Shown: positions 41,971 to 51,013, counted from the first letter of the stretch. The stretch is DNA of 64,000 nucleotides from Bacillota bacterium (GCA_023391875.1 JAEWAB010000004.1:496001-560000); one strand, 5' to 3'. Notes: generated by a model from the letters alone, not told the origin. A program made the numbers and translations.

Positions 41971-42022
41971 ACGGTTCTGTCATCCCTTCAGCGTATTATC
42001 CCTCTTTGAGGGAAGCAAACTA

Positions 42023-43006
42023 TTACATTAATGAATAAGACATGAACATCGCAGCGATAAAGCTTACCACAAAAAAGCTCACGATCAGCCCGACGATCAG
42101 ACCGGTTTTAAGCCCGCCCTTTTTGGTAAGCGCCGCCTTATAGGCCTCGCCTTCGCCCAAACGCTCCTTTAGCTGGCGTATCTGCGAAAAGACATGCCGC
42201 TGGTAAAACTTATTGCCAAACATGCCCCACGCCACGCAGCTCGCCCAGTAAACATAGCTGAAGATATTGGAGATGTTCATCCAATAAGCGGCCTGCGGCG
42301 GCAGGTCTCTGGTAAACATAGCAACGGGGTTGGTTAAAAACTCGCTGAGATTTGAGGAAAGGAAGTAGTAGGTGGCCATCATCGAGGGCACCTGACGGAT
42401 TAAGAACACTAACGCCAGCAGCGAGCCGATCATGTACATACCGCGCCCGCAGAAATACAGCGCGTTACCGAAGAAGGCCGCCCAGTTCCACGAGGTCTTC
42501 TTTTTGGTTACCGCCATCTCTTTAAAACGGGGCAGATAATAGTGTGACCCTGACCCCACAAACATGGCGATGTCCTTTACGGGGATACCGTCGATGCTCT
42601 CGTCGGGACTTAAACCGCCGTACGGGGTGGTGTAGGGGTTAAACGGCATCACAAAGGGCGGCTGAACCGGCTGGGGGCCAAACGGGGTATCCGGCCCATC
42701 GGCCTTTGGCTGAGGGGTATCGAATTTATTGAGCGGGGTGCCGCACAGCTCGCAGAAGATGCCGTTTGCGGGGTTTAAGGTACCGCAGCGCGGGCAGCGT
42801 CTGGGCGCGTCGCCGTCATACTTTTCGGCTGCGGGGCGGCGCCATTCCTCACCGGTGGCGTGCTTCTCCACATACGCGCAGGTTCCCGTTTCCTCATAGC
42901 AGTGCCGGTGATGGGGCGCGCCGCAGATGGGGCAAACCACGATATCGTCTTTATCTTGAAAGGCTACCCCGCATGCGGGGCATTTGATTCCGTCATATCT
43001 ACCCAT
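42023..43006 (-). CDS. RING-like/zinc-ribbon membrane protein with DUF2628
   Basis: 327 residues. The N terminus has a prokaryotic RING-type cysteine/His array (CPACGVAF, CPICGAPHHRHCY), then a double-zinc ribbon (CPRCG, CELCG), a Pro-rich linker, and a DUF2628 region with several membrane helices (SWNWAAFFGNALYFCGRGMY, then helices near 195-315). Function unknown; Zn sites probably bind protein partners at the cytoplasmic face. ATG 43006 after AGGGGATG. Long gene-free region upstream. Confidence 0.8.
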   Translation of the reverse strand: MGRYDGIKCPACGVAFQDKDDIVVCPICGAPHHRHCYEETGTCAYVEKHATGEEWRRPAAEKYDGDAPRRCPRCGTLNPANGIFCELCGTPLNKFDTPQPKADGPDTPFGPQPVQPPFVMPFNPYTTPYGGLSPDESIDGIPVKDIAMFVGSGSHYYLPRFKEMAVTKKKTSWNWAAFFGNALYFCGRGMYMIGSLLALVFLIRQVPSMMATYYFLSSNLSEFLTNPVAMFTRDLPPQAAYWMNISNIFSYVYWASCVAWGMFGNKFYQRHVFSQIRQLKERLGEGEAYKAALTKKGGLKTGLIVGLIVSFFVVSFIAAMFMSYSLM

Positions 43007-43126
43007 TATACATCCCCTGTTTTATAAAAAATGCATCGCAGATGCGGCGTTAGGTTTAAAGGAACTCTTAAAACCCCGGAAAAATGTCGGCGAGGCAGAC
43101 TGCCCCGCGGTTATTTAAAATCGGTT

Positions 43127-43153
43127 TTATAATAAGACCACATCTTATTATAA
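43127..43153. repeat. Inverted repeat upstream of the DUF2628 gene
   Basis: Perfect 11-bp arms TTATAATAAGA / TCTTATTATAA around 5 bases. Could be an operator or a hairpin; each arm contains a -10-like TATAAT or TATTAT. Confidence 0.5.
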
Positions 43154-43233
43154 ACGAAATACAAGTAAAAGCCAACAAAAATTCCAGAACAAAAGATGAA
43201 CTTTCATTTAACGATATCCATATGCGCGAGTGA

Positions 43234-43260
43234 ATAATACTATGCTATAAATAGTATTAT
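43234..43260. promoter_or_regulatory. PadR-type palindrome, upstream copy without promoter
   Basis: Perfect 10-bp arms ATAATACTAT / ATAGTATTAT separated by 7 bases, same arms and spacing as at 43349-43375. No -35 box is near, so this may be an auxiliary operator centred 115 bp upstream of the promoter copy. Confidence 0.65.
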
Positions 43261-43341
43261 ATTATCAGTCTCGCATATTTTTGCTATAAAACCCGTGTAG
43301 ATACCGATGATTCAGCGTAAAAATGATTCGAAAAATACCTC

Positions 43342-43375
43342 TTGACAAATAATACTATGCAGTATATAGTATTAT
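43342..43375 (+). promoter_or_regulatory. Promoter with overlapping palindromic operator, M28 peptidase gene
   Basis: TTGACA (43342-43347), 17-base spacer, TATAGT (43365-43370). The palindrome ATAATACTAT-N7-ATAGTATTAT (43349-43375) covers spacer and -10, so a bound repressor would block polymerase. A 270-base leader follows. Confidence 0.75.
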
Positions 43376-43441
43376 TGTGTTCTGGATAATATAACCTAAA
43401 TATGAGAATGCTTCTTAAGCAATAAGGCGCGCAGGAGAAAG

Positions 43442-43510
43442 ATGATTGGAATTGGCTTTTTAAATAGCAGCAACCAATACCTTCATAAAACCGTCCAAAT
43501 CAAGCTGTAG
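43442..43510 (+). CDS. Possible 22-residue leader ORF
   Basis: ATG 43442 follows AGGAG by four bases and codes for MIGIGFLNSSNQYLHKTVQI-KL before TAG. It lies in the leader of the M28 transcript. A hairpin TGCGG/CCGCA (43564-43583) follows. It may be chance; there is no homologue known to me. Confidence 0.25.
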   Translation: MIGIGFLNSSNQYLHKTVQIKL

Positions 43511-43638
43511 CGATGTAAAAGAGCAGCAGCGCATTTTAACGCAAGCTTTCTTAATCTGCCGAATGCGGTAGCTTTTAGCCGCAAGCCCTAATTTTTAAGT
43601 TATTATCCGATTCAAGTTTAAGCGATGGAGGTTATACT

Positions 43639-45333
43639 TTGAATCATCTTTTCAAACTGGCTTTGGTTGCAGGGACTCTTGCACTTTCGGTGCTTCTGAG
43701 CTTAAATACCTTTCAACCGTCCTCCGCCCGGTCTCAGACTGCCGGTTCTGAGGCCTTTCCCGCTGAAAGGGCGATGAAGCATGTAGAAACGATTGCCCGA
43801 AATACCCATCCGGTAGGTTCACCGGAGCAAAAAGAAGCACGGGAATACATAGTCGATGCGCTTAAAACTCTGGGGCTCAAGCCTGAGGTTCAGCGAGGGC
43901 ATGGTGAAAATGATGAACAGGGCTTTATGGGATTAGTTCCATATTCGGGAGAACTGGAGAACATCTATGCCAGGCTCAAGGGCTCAGGTAATACCAACCA
44001 GTCAATACTGATGCTTGCACATTACGACTCCACGCTCGGAGGGCCGGGCGCAGCAGATGATGTATCCGGCGTAGCCGTGCTGTTGGAAACGGCAAGGGCG
44101 TTATCGAAAACGCCATTAAGGAATGATATTGTTTTCCTGTTTACGGATGGAGAGGAAGCAGGGCTTCTGGGATCAAAGCTTTTTGCGGATAATTCAGGTG
44201 CGTTAAATGACGTATGTCTCGTGATGAACTTTGAATCAAGAGGGTATAAAGACTCCTCCATATTGTTTGAAACCTCCGATGGAAACGGGTGGCTGATGAA
44301 GGAGTTTAAGAAGGCTGTCCCATATCATCCAATGGCTTATTCCTTTACGTCCGACATCTACAAAATGGTCTCTAACATTACCGATTTTACAACTTTTAAA
44401 AGTGCAGGGAAGAGCGGTTTTAATTTTTCAAATCTGGGAGGAATGGAAGTATACCACAACCCACAGGATACTGCCGAAAACCTGGATCCGGGCTTTCTGC
44501 AGCACCAGGGCACTTATGCGCTCTCTTTGGCAAAGCATTTTGGCAATATCGCGCTTGACAATGTCAAAAGTGATCATAACGCCGTCTATTTTACACTTAC
44601 CAAATCATTAATGGTGTTGTATCCGGAGGAGTGGACTGTTCCTTTAACCATATTGTCGCTGATACTTTTTCTGGTCACCTTATGGATAGGCTTACGCAAG
44701 CGGCTTTTATCCCTGCGCGGAATTATCACAGGATTCCTTGCTTCATTGCTGATGATAGCGGCTGCCGCAGGGTTTGGTATTATCGCTCAAACAGTGTTCT
44801 TAAAGATATATTATAAGCTTGAGAATGTTTTGTCACTTTCCGATCTGGTAAACTTAAGACGGACGATTGTTCTGCAGGGCAATACGTGGATGATTATATC
44901 CTTAATCTTGTCTTTCGTTATCCTTTTTATATTACAAAGGCTTCTCGCTAATAAGATAGCAGGTTATAATCTTCTTTTCGGCAATCTTGTCACGTGGTTA
45001 ATACTAACGGTGTTTTCCACGATATGTTTGCCGGGAGCCGGATATATATTCCTTTGGCCTTTGATTGTTTCATTGGCTGCTCTGTTAATCGAATTTTTAA
45101 TTGGAAGAGTAACCGGCCCCCAAAACCTGATATTATTTTTGTTCAGTACATTTACGTGTGTTTTAATATATGTACCCGTCGCCTATCTGCTGTTTCAAGC
45201 CCTGACCATGATGGGAGCGGGAATTCCGATAGCGGTATTGTCTCTTCCGGCAGGGGTTGTTTTATTTACCGCTTCTTTATTTATAGGCGGTGAAAAAACT
45301 ACGGTAGCCGGCGTAGAGTATAAAAATGTTTAA
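43639..45333 (+). CDS. M28-family zinc peptidase with C-terminal membrane helices
   Basis: 564 residues from TTG 43639 after GGAGG. An N-terminal signal/anchor, then an extracytoplasmic M28 catalytic domain (residues about 45-300) with zinc ligands in MLAHYDS, PGAADDVSG, FTDGEEAG and VYHNPQD, and about seven or eight membrane helices (from residue 330 on). This layout resembles endoplasmic-reticulum metallopeptidase-type M28 proteins. Its promoter carries the same palindrome as the padR operon downstream. The gene is more AT-rich than most neighbours. Likely an aminopeptidase; substrate unknown. Confidence 0.85.
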   Translation: MNHLFKLALVAGTLALSVLLSLNTFQPSSARSQTAGSEAFPAERAMKHVETIARNTHPVGSPEQKEAREYIVDALKTLGLKPEVQRGHGENDEQGFMGLVPYSGELENIYARLKGSGNTNQSILMLAHYDSTLGGPGAADDVSGVAVLLETARALSKTPLRNDIVFLFTDGEEAGLLGSKLFADNSGALNDVCLVMNFESRGYKDSSILFETSDGNGWLMKEFKKAVPYHPMAYSFTSDIYKMVSNITDFTTFKSAGKSGFNFSNLGGMEVYHNPQDTAENLDPGFLQHQGTYALSLAKHFGNIALDNVKSDHNAVYFTLTKSLMVLYPEEWTVPLTILSLILFLVTLWIGLRKRLLSLRGIITGFLASLLMIAAAAGFGIIAQTVFLKIYYKLENVLSLSDLVNLRRTIVLQGNTWMIISLILSFVILFILQRLLANKIAGYNLLFGNLVTWLILTVFSTICLPGAGYIFLWPLIVSLAALLIEFLIGRVTGPQNLILFLFSTFTCVLIYVPVAYLLFQALTMMGAGIPIAVLSLPAGVVLFTASLFIGGEKTTVAGVEYKNV

Positions 45334-45385
45334 TCTGTCGAGTTCCGGTAGTGCTACGGTTATAGAAGATAATTTAAATATTCTG

Positions 45386-45419
45386 TTGACAAAGAATGCT
45401 ATGCGGTATATAGTATTAC
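45386..45419 (+). promoter_or_regulatory. Promoter with palindromic operator, padR operon
   Basis: TTGACA (45386-45391), 17-base spacer, TATAGT (45409-45414). The palindrome AGAATGCTAT-N7-ATAGTATTAC (45393-45419) occupies the same place as at the M28 promoter, with a few changes. This implies autoregulation by PadR. Confidence 0.75.
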
Positions 45420-45433
45420 ATAAAGCGAGGTGT

Positions 45434-45499
45434 ATGGCTTGGAAAATAAATCTTTCAAACTTGGGTTTGGTACTTATCTCTTCACAAACCGGAATCTGA
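45434..45499 (+). CDS. Possible 21-residue leader ORF
   Basis: ATG 45434, just after GCGAGG, codes for MAWKINLSNLGLVLISSQTG-I before TGA, in the leader of the padR transcript. Spacing to the ribosome binding site is short. May be chance; compare the leader ORF at 43442. Confidence 0.22.
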   Translation: MAWKINLSNLGLVLISSQTGI

Positions 45500-45535
45500 T
45501 GAAACCACACAATTTCCCCGGAAAGGAATGATTAT

Positions 45536-45862
45536 ATGGACATACAACTGAAAAGAGGACTGTTAGAAATCTGTGTACTGACGGTTCTTAAAAGAGAAGA
45601 TTCTTACGGATATCAGATTATAAAAGATATTGAGCCATGTATTGAAATCTCCGAGTCAACCCTTTATCCAATCTTAAAAAGGCTTGAATCGAGTGAATTT
45701 CTCACCGACTATTCGGTGGAACACAACAGCAGGCTGCGGAAGTACTATAGAATAACCGATGCCGGGCGAAAGAAGATTGAGGACTTTCTTGATGAATGGA
45801 AAGAAGTCATGAACGTATTTCACTTTATTACTGAGGGAATGGGGTATCTGGGGGATGAATAA
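45536..45862 (+). CDS. PadR-family transcriptional regulator
   Basis: Winged-helix repressor of 108 residues: LLEICVLTVLKREDSYGYQI, ISESTLYPILKRLESS and YYRITDAGRKKIEDF are the PadR signature. PadR proteins bind palindromes over their own promoter. The first gene of an operon with DUF1700 and DUF4097 proteins, a frequent set in Firmicutes. ATG 45536 after GGAAAGGA; its stop overlaps the next start by 8 bp. Confidence 0.92.
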   Translation: MDIQLKRGLLEICVLTVLKREDSYGYQIIKDIEPCIEISESTLYPILKRLESSEFLTDYSVEHNSRLRKYYRITDAGRKKIEDFLDEWKEVMNVFHFITEGMGYLGDE

Positions 45863-46478
45863 GGCGGAATTTATAGCAAGCTTTATCGAAAAGCTTCGCA
45901 TGCTCCCGCAAAGCGAGGTTGAAAAGTCACTGGCGTTTTATACGGAAATGATCGATGACCGCATAGAAGACGGCATGGACGAACAGGCGGCAGTAAGCGC
46001 GCTGGGTGATATCAACGAGATTGTAAAAGAGGTTATGCTCTCAGCCCCATTGCCCACGCTGGTAAAAGCCAAGATAAAGCCGCAGCACAAATTAAGCACA
46101 TGGGAGATTGTTTTGTTAATCCTGGGCTTTCCGTTGTGGTTCCCGCTGCTTGCCGCTTTTTTTGTAATTATACTTTCGGTTTATATCACGGTATGGTCTG
46201 TCATTATTTCGCTGTATGCGGTTGTGGTGTCGTTTGGGGTTGCCGGGATAGCGGGTATAATCGGTTCGTTCATTATCTTTCCCCAAAACTTTGCGTCCGG
46301 CATATTTTTGCTTGGGGGCTCCGCGATATCTATCGGCTTGGGCATTCTGGCGTTTGTCGGGGTTAAGAATCTATCCGTTTGGCTTATCAAACTCACGGGA
46401 AGGTTTTTACGTGCGGTAAAATCACTGTTCATTAAGAGCGAGGCGGAAGGAGACAGAATAAATGAAACCATTGGCTAA
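45855..46478 (+). CDS. DUF1700-family membrane protein
   Basis: 207 residues. The N-terminal cytoplasmic part has the DUF1700/HAAS pattern FIASFIEKLRMLPQSEVEKS and AVSALGDINEIV; four hydrophobic helices follow (about 85-180). Function unproven; the family goes with PadR and probably senses or transmits envelope state. Translationally coupled on both sides. Confidence 0.85.
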   Translation: MNKAEFIASFIEKLRMLPQSEVEKSLAFYTEMIDDRIEDGMDEQAAVSALGDINEIVKEVMLSAPLPTLVKAKIKPQHKLSTWEIVLLILGFPLWFPLLAAFFVIILSVYITVWSVIISLYAVVVSFGVAGIAGIIGSFIIFPQNFASGIFLLGGSAISIGLGILAFVGVKNLSVWLIKLTGRFLRAVKSLFIKSEAEGDRINETIG

Positions 46479-47520
46479 AAATCTAATGCTCATTGCCGCT
46501 GCATGTATCGCAGCAGGTATCATGTTGGTTGTATTTGCTTTTGCCATGTGCGGGTTTAATGTGCAAGCCCTTAGCACCGACTTACCATATGAGGAAAAGT
46601 CGTATACCTACGACGGTACTAAGGTTAAATCGCTTAACATCAAAGGCTTGGAATATGACGTTGAATTGATAACGTCTAACGACAATCAGTTTAAAATCAC
46701 TACCTTTGAAAACGAAAAAGAACAGTATGAGATTAAGCTTTCGCCGAGCGGCGAGTTAAGTATTAGGTATGAAACCACCAAACGGTGGTACGATTACATT
46801 CGTTTAAATATAGATTTGGACGATCGGGCGATTACTGTTGCCGTCCCCGAAGGGTATCTCGGCCCGATGGATTTATCGTCCAACGCCGGTGATGTAAGGA
46901 TGTCGGGGTTAAACCTAAAGGATACGCTGGAGGCAGAAACCGCTCTTGGCTCGATAGAATTAAATGACCTTACCTCCTTAAAACAGATGTCGTTTAGTTC
47001 CGGCAGCGGCACCATCCAGCTTAAAAAGGTTTCGGCAGGCGGCGATATAGCGCTTGAAACGAATCTGGGGGATGTAAAGGCCGAGTCCGTACAGGCGGCG
47101 GGAAAGCTGTCGATGAAGTCGGGCAGCGGGCGCATCAAGCTGGATGAGAGTTCTGTAAACAACGACTTAAGCATTAATACCAACCTTGGCGATGTCGACA
47201 TCATCGCTACTCAGATAGCCGGAAATATGACTGTCACCACAGGCAGCGGTGCCTTACACCTTACACAAACGGCCGCAAAGGGCGATGTAACACTTGAAAC
47301 CTCATTGGGCGATATTATTTTCAGGCAGCTCAGCGGCAATAACCTCTATATCACAAGCTCCAGCGGTGAAGTACAGGGTAACATTCTCGGCAAAGCGGAC
47401 GATTATACCATCGATGCGAGGACCTCTTCGGGCAGTTTGAACGTACCGCATTCGGCAAACGGCCCTAAGCTTTTACAGGTTTCTACCGGGCTCGGCGATA
47501 TTGATATCGATTTTAAATAA
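46462..47520 (+). CDS. DUF4097-family putative adhesin-like protein
   Basis: 352 residues: one N-terminal membrane anchor (8-32), then a repetitive beta-helix-like domain with recurring LGDVxxxxxxxxGxLxxxSGSG units (for example TNLGDVDIIATQIAG, SSSGEVQGNI), typical of DUF4097/DUF4098. Probably outside the membrane. Starts 17 bp inside the DUF1700 gene; terminator follows. Confidence 0.86.
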   Translation: MKPLAKNLMLIAAACIAAGIMLVVFAFAMCGFNVQALSTDLPYEEKSYTYDGTKVKSLNIKGLEYDVELITSNDNQFKITTFENEKEQYEIKLSPSGELSIRYETTKRWYDYIRLNIDLDDRAITVAVPEGYLGPMDLSSNAGDVRMSGLNLKDTLEAETALGSIELNDLTSLKQMSFSSGSGTIQLKKVSAGGDIALETNLGDVKAESVQAAGKLSMKSGSGRIKLDESSVNNDLSINTNLGDVDIIATQIAGNMTVTTGSGALHLTQTAAKGDVTLETSLGDIIFRQLSGNNLYITSSSGEVQGNILGKADDYTIDARTSSGSLNVPHSANGPKLLQVSTGLGDIDIDFK

Positions 47521-47536
47521 GGCTATCCTATCCCAG

Positions 47537-47574
47537 AAATACAGGGACACGTCGGTGTTCCTGTATTTTTTCTA
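47537..47574 (+). terminator. Terminator of the padR operon
   Basis: 14-bp stem AAATACAGGGACAC / GTGTTCCTGTATTT with one G-T pair and a T run. Confidence 0.85.
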
Positions 47575-47712
47575 TATTCAGGCAGAACGCGCAGCAAACG
47601 TGTGTTTTTCCACGCTTTACAACAAGCAGAACCTGCCCTATAATAGAAATGCGTTTGTTTATATAATTTTTTACATCAGGCTGCCAAACCTGTGGGGCAG
47701 ATGGAGGAACCT

Positions 47713-48825
47713 ATGCTGATATATGAAGAACTGAAATTAAAGCTCACCGGCTTAAAGCCGGAGCTTGACGACCTGCACGAGGCGCTCGCGCTGGACACCG
47801 CGCGCAACGAGATAGAATCCCTCGAGGGAAAGACCACCATCCCCGGTTTTTGGGACGACCCGTCTTCCTCCCAGAAGGTGCTGCAGCGCATCGCCCAATG
47901 TAAGGCTAAGATAGAGGGGTTTGAAAAGCTCAAGGCTTCCTACGAGGATACGCTGGCGCTGATTGAGCTGGCCGACGAGGCCGAGGATGACTCGCTTCTG
48001 CCCGAGGTGCAGCAGAATGTAAGCGGCTTTGAAGAGGCGCTTGCCACAGCCCGCCTTGCCACCCTGCTTACGGGCGAGTACGACGTCAATAACGCCATTC
48101 TTACCTTCCACGCGGGCGCGGGCGGCACCGAGGCGCAGGATTGGGCCGAGATGCTCTACCGCATGTATACCCACTGGTCGGAGCGGCACAAGTTTAAATA
48201 TCGCATACTCGATTACCTCGACGGGGAAGAGGCGGGTATGAAAAGCGCCTCCATCCTCATCGAGGGCACCAACGCCTACGGTTTTTTAAAGAGTGAGGCG
48301 GGGGTGCACCGCCTGGTGCGTATCTCCCCCTTCGACGCGTCGGGCAGACGCCACACCTCGTTTGCGTCGCTGGAGGTCATGCCCGAGATCGGCGAGGATA
48401 TCCATATCGAAATTAAGGATGAGGATTTAAGGGTAGACACCTACCGCTCCAGCGGCGCGGGCGGCCAGCACGTTAACAAAACCGAGTCGGCCATCCGCAT
48501 CACCCACCTGCCCACCGGCATTGTGGTTGCCTGCCAGCAGGAGCGCAGCCAGCGCCAGAACCGCGAAACGGCCATGACGATGCTGAAATCCAAGCTCATC
48601 GAAATCAAGGAGCGCGAGCACTACGAGAAGATAGAGGACATCAAGGGCGTGCAGAAGGAGATTGCCTGGGGCAGCCAGATACGTTCCTACGTGTTCATGC
48701 CCTATACCTTGGCAAAGGATCACCGCACGGGCTTTGAAAGCGGCAACATCGGTGCCGTGATGGACGGTGACATCGACGGCTTTATCAACGCCTATCTTAA
48801 AGCCAAAAGCACGGGCGAGATCTAG
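47713..48825 (+). CDS. prfB: Peptide chain release factor 2
   Basis: Recognises UAA and UGA stops. 370 residues from ATG 47713 (MLIYEELKLK) after GGAGG. The stop-recognition tripeptide SPF is in RISPFDASGRR, and GGQ in SGAGGQHVNKTES. The region where many prfB genes have an in-frame UGA with +1 frameshift (around codon 25) is continuous here, so autoregulation by frameshifting is absent. GTG 47692 extends the frame but overlaps the ribosome binding site. Confidence 0.95.
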   Translation: MLIYEELKLKLTGLKPELDDLHEALALDTARNEIESLEGKTTIPGFWDDPSSSQKVLQRIAQCKAKIEGFEKLKASYEDTLALIELADEAEDDSLLPEVQQNVSGFEEALATARLATLLTGEYDVNNAILTFHAGAGGTEAQDWAEMLYRMYTHWSERHKFKYRILDYLDGEEAGMKSASILIEGTNAYGFLKSEAGVHRLVRISPFDASGRRHTSFASLEVMPEIGEDIHIEIKDEDLRVDTYRSSGAGGQHVNKTESAIRITHLPTGIVVACQQERSQRQNRETAMTMLKSKLIEIKEREHYEKIEDIKGVQKEIAWGSQIRSYVFMPYTLAKDHRTGFESGNIGAVMDGDIDGFINAYLKAKSTGEI

Positions 48826-48869
48826 CGCTTTTCGGCACTGCCAGGCAGCCAAAGGGGATAGTATCAAGG

Positions 48870-49637
48870 ATGAAAAAGACAATCAAAGCGGCGTTTACCG
48901 CCTCCATACCCGTTCTATTGGGATACGTATTCGTGGGTATCGCGTTCGGGCTGTTGATGCGCAACGCGGGCTACAGCGTGTGGTGGGCGGCGCTGATGAG
49001 CGTAACCGTTTACGCGGGCTCGATGCAGTTTGTCGCCATCAACTTCTTTTCAGGGGCCTTTTCCATTACCCAGATTATTCTCATGACCCTTGCCGTCAAC
49101 ATCCGGCACATGTTCTACGGCCTTTCGATGATCGAGCGCTTTAAAGGCATAGGCGCTAAAAAGCCCTATATGATCTTTTCGCTCACCGACGAAACCTATT
49201 CGCTGTTATGTTCCGCCAAAGTACCCGAGGGGTCGAACCCCAAGACCTTTATATTTCTGATTGCCCTGTTCAACCAGCTTTACTGGATTACGGGCACGGT
49301 CATCGGCTCGCTTGCGGGGGAGCTTATCACCTTCAATACCAAGGGCATCGACTTTGCCATGACGGCGATGTTTATCGTCACCTGCACCGAGCAGTGGCTT
49401 ACCTACCCCTCGCGCATTCCCGCCGTGATCGGGGTATGCGCCGCGGTGGGCTGCCTGCTGCTTTTTGGCGCGGATAACTTTATCCTGCCCGCCATGCTGG
49501 TTTCGGTGCTCTTTCTCATGCTCTTGCGCACCCCCATCTCGCGCGCGAAGGGTACAAACGCTGACAGCGTAAACGCGGATGGCGTCGGCAAGCCCGATGA
49601 ACCGGATACCAAGGAAAAGGAGGAGGAAGTAAGATGA
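48870..49637 (+). CDS. azlC: AzlC-family branched-chain amino acid exporter subunit
   Basis: 255 residues with about seven membrane helices: FVGIAFGLLMRNAGYS, VYAGSMQFVAINFF, NIRHMFYGLSM and FSLTDETYSL mark AzlC. The C-terminal tail is charged. Works with AzlD, whose gene overlaps by 4 bp (ATGA). Transports branched-chain amino acids outward in characterised relatives. Confidence 0.9.
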   Translation: MKKTIKAAFTASIPVLLGYVFVGIAFGLLMRNAGYSVWWAALMSVTVYAGSMQFVAINFFSGAFSITQIILMTLAVNIRHMFYGLSMIERFKGIGAKKPYMIFSLTDETYSLLCSAKVPEGSNPKTFIFLIALFNQLYWITGTVIGSLAGELITFNTKGIDFAMTAMFIVTCTEQWLTYPSRIPAVIGVCAAVGCLLLFGADNFILPAMLVSVLFLMLLRTPISRAKGTNADSVNADGVGKPDEPDTKEKEEEVR

Positions 49638-49969
49638 TTCTCTCCCCCTTGCAGTCGCTGGGCATTATCCTAACCGTTGCTGCGGTGACCTTCCTCACAC
49701 GGCTTACGCCGTTTGTGTTCTTTTCGGGCGGCAGGCAGACGCCTAAGGTGGTGCTTTATTTAGGCGGCGTATTGCCCCCCGCCATCATGGCCATTTTGGT
49801 GGTGTACTGCCTGCGCGCCATCAACCTCACGGCGTTCCCGTTCGGCCTGCCCGAGCTTATCGCGTCCGCGGCGGTGGTGCTGCTGCACCTGTGGAAGCGT
49901 AACACCCTCATCAGCATTCTTGCGGGTACGGCACTTTATATGGTGCTGGTGCAGCTGGTGTTTAAATAA
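49634..49969 (+). CDS. azlD: AzlD-family branched-chain amino acid exporter subunit
   Basis: 111 residues with four helices (LTRLTPFVFFSG, LGGVLPPAIMAILVVYCL). Small partner of AzlC. ATG 49634 follows AAGGAGGAGG. Confidence 0.88.
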   Translation: MILSPLQSLGIILTVAAVTFLTRLTPFVFFSGGRQTPKVVLYLGGVLPPAIMAILVVYCLRAINLTAFPFGLPELIASAAVVLLHLWKRNTLISILAGTALYMVLVQLVFK

Positions 49970-50008
49970 AAGCCTTAAAAATGAAGATGTTTTGAAAGGG
50001 TGTAGGGT

Positions 50009-50479
50009 ATGGAAATTCGGATTATATCGTTGCCACCGTTTAAAGCCGCTTCATCGGGGGTCGATACCCATTGTGATTTTTCTCCAGACGGAATACTGGG
50101 AAAATTTAATTTGTATTTTTCTGCGATTACACCCTCGCCACGGGATAACTTTATGCCCAGAGACTTTTTATTCTTTGATGAAGAAAAGCAAGGCTTAGTA
50201 TGGATATGGGCTTTAAGCGAGGACATGGATAACGGTGGCAACGAGACTATCGATTTTGAAGGCGGTTATTACCTGACCTACGTTTATAAAGACGGTGATC
50301 ATGAAACGAACGGCAAATTCTATCAGGAAGCCGTAGAGTATATCAAAAACTCGGAGATATTTGAACTGGATGTTCGTCCTAATCACTATGCCATGGGGCA
50401 TATTATTACGCCGAGTGAGATTATAAAGGTACAAGGATGGGCACAGATGGAAGCCTTTATCCCCATAAGACTTAAATAA
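50009..50479 (+). CDS. Stand-alone GyrI-like effector-binding domain protein
   Basis: 156 residues that resemble the C-terminal effector-binding domain of AraC-type regulators (MEIRIISLPPFKAASSG, LGKFNLYFSAI, FDEEKQGLVWIWAL, IDFEGGYYLTYVY). No DNA-binding domain, so it may bind or sequester a small molecule. ATG 50009 after GAAAGGGTG. Ligand unknown. Confidence 0.7.
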   Translation: MEIRIISLPPFKAASSGVDTHCDFSPDGILGKFNLYFSAITPSPRDNFMPRDFLFFDEEKQGLVWIWALSEDMDNGGNETIDFEGGYYLTYVYKDGDHETNGKFYQEAVEYIKNSEIFELDVRPNHYAMGHIITPSEIIKVQGWAQMEAFIPIRLK

Positions 50480-50533
50480 CAGGCAGGAATCATATCCGCG
50501 TTCATTGGGCGCATACAAAACGGAGGCTTTCCC

Positions 50534-51013
50534 ATGAGTATCAGAAGTACATCCAAGGCAATCATCGTACACCAAGGTAAGGTGCTGCTCAACAGGTGCT
50601 ATGATATACACAACGGCGAGTACTATTCCTTACCCGGCGGCGGGCAGAATACCTACGAAACCATGACGGAGGCCGTCGTTCGCGAATGTCTGGAGGAAAC
50701 GGGCTACACCGTTACACCCATACGCCTTGCCGCCGTCTGTGAAGAGATCTGCGAGGATGAGGAGATTCGGAATACCTACCCCGACTATGCGCACAAGATG
50801 CTGCACATCTTTCTGTGCGGTTTAGCGCACGAAGGGGTGCAGGAGCCCACCGAAAAGGACAGCAAGCAGGTTGGCATTGAGTGGATAGAGCTCGATAGGC
50901 TTAAGGATATAAGACTGCTGCCCAACGCGCTCGGCATGAATATAACGCAAGTAATGGACGGCACTGCCCCCGTTTTGTTGGGCTCGGAGCATATTTCTTT
51001 TAACCACGGATAG
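50534..51013 (+). CDS. NUDIX hydrolase
   Basis: 159 residues with the Nudix box from GGGQNTYETMTEAV to RECLEETGY. Cleaves a nucleoside-diphosphate-linked compound; which one is not shown. ATG 50534 after GGAGG; strong terminator downstream. Confidence 0.87.
   Translation: MSIRSTSKAIIVHQGKVLLNRCYDIHNGEYYSLPGGGQNTYETMTEAVVRECLEETGYTVTPIRLAAVCEEICEDEEIRNTYPDYAHKMLHIFLCGLAHEGVQEPTEKDSKQVGIEWIELDRLKDIRLLPNALGMNITQVMDGTAPVLLGSEHISFNHG

Noticed and set aside
47692..48825. Programmed +1 frameshift in prfB
   Set aside because: The frame is continuous and no in-frame TGA occurs near codon 25.
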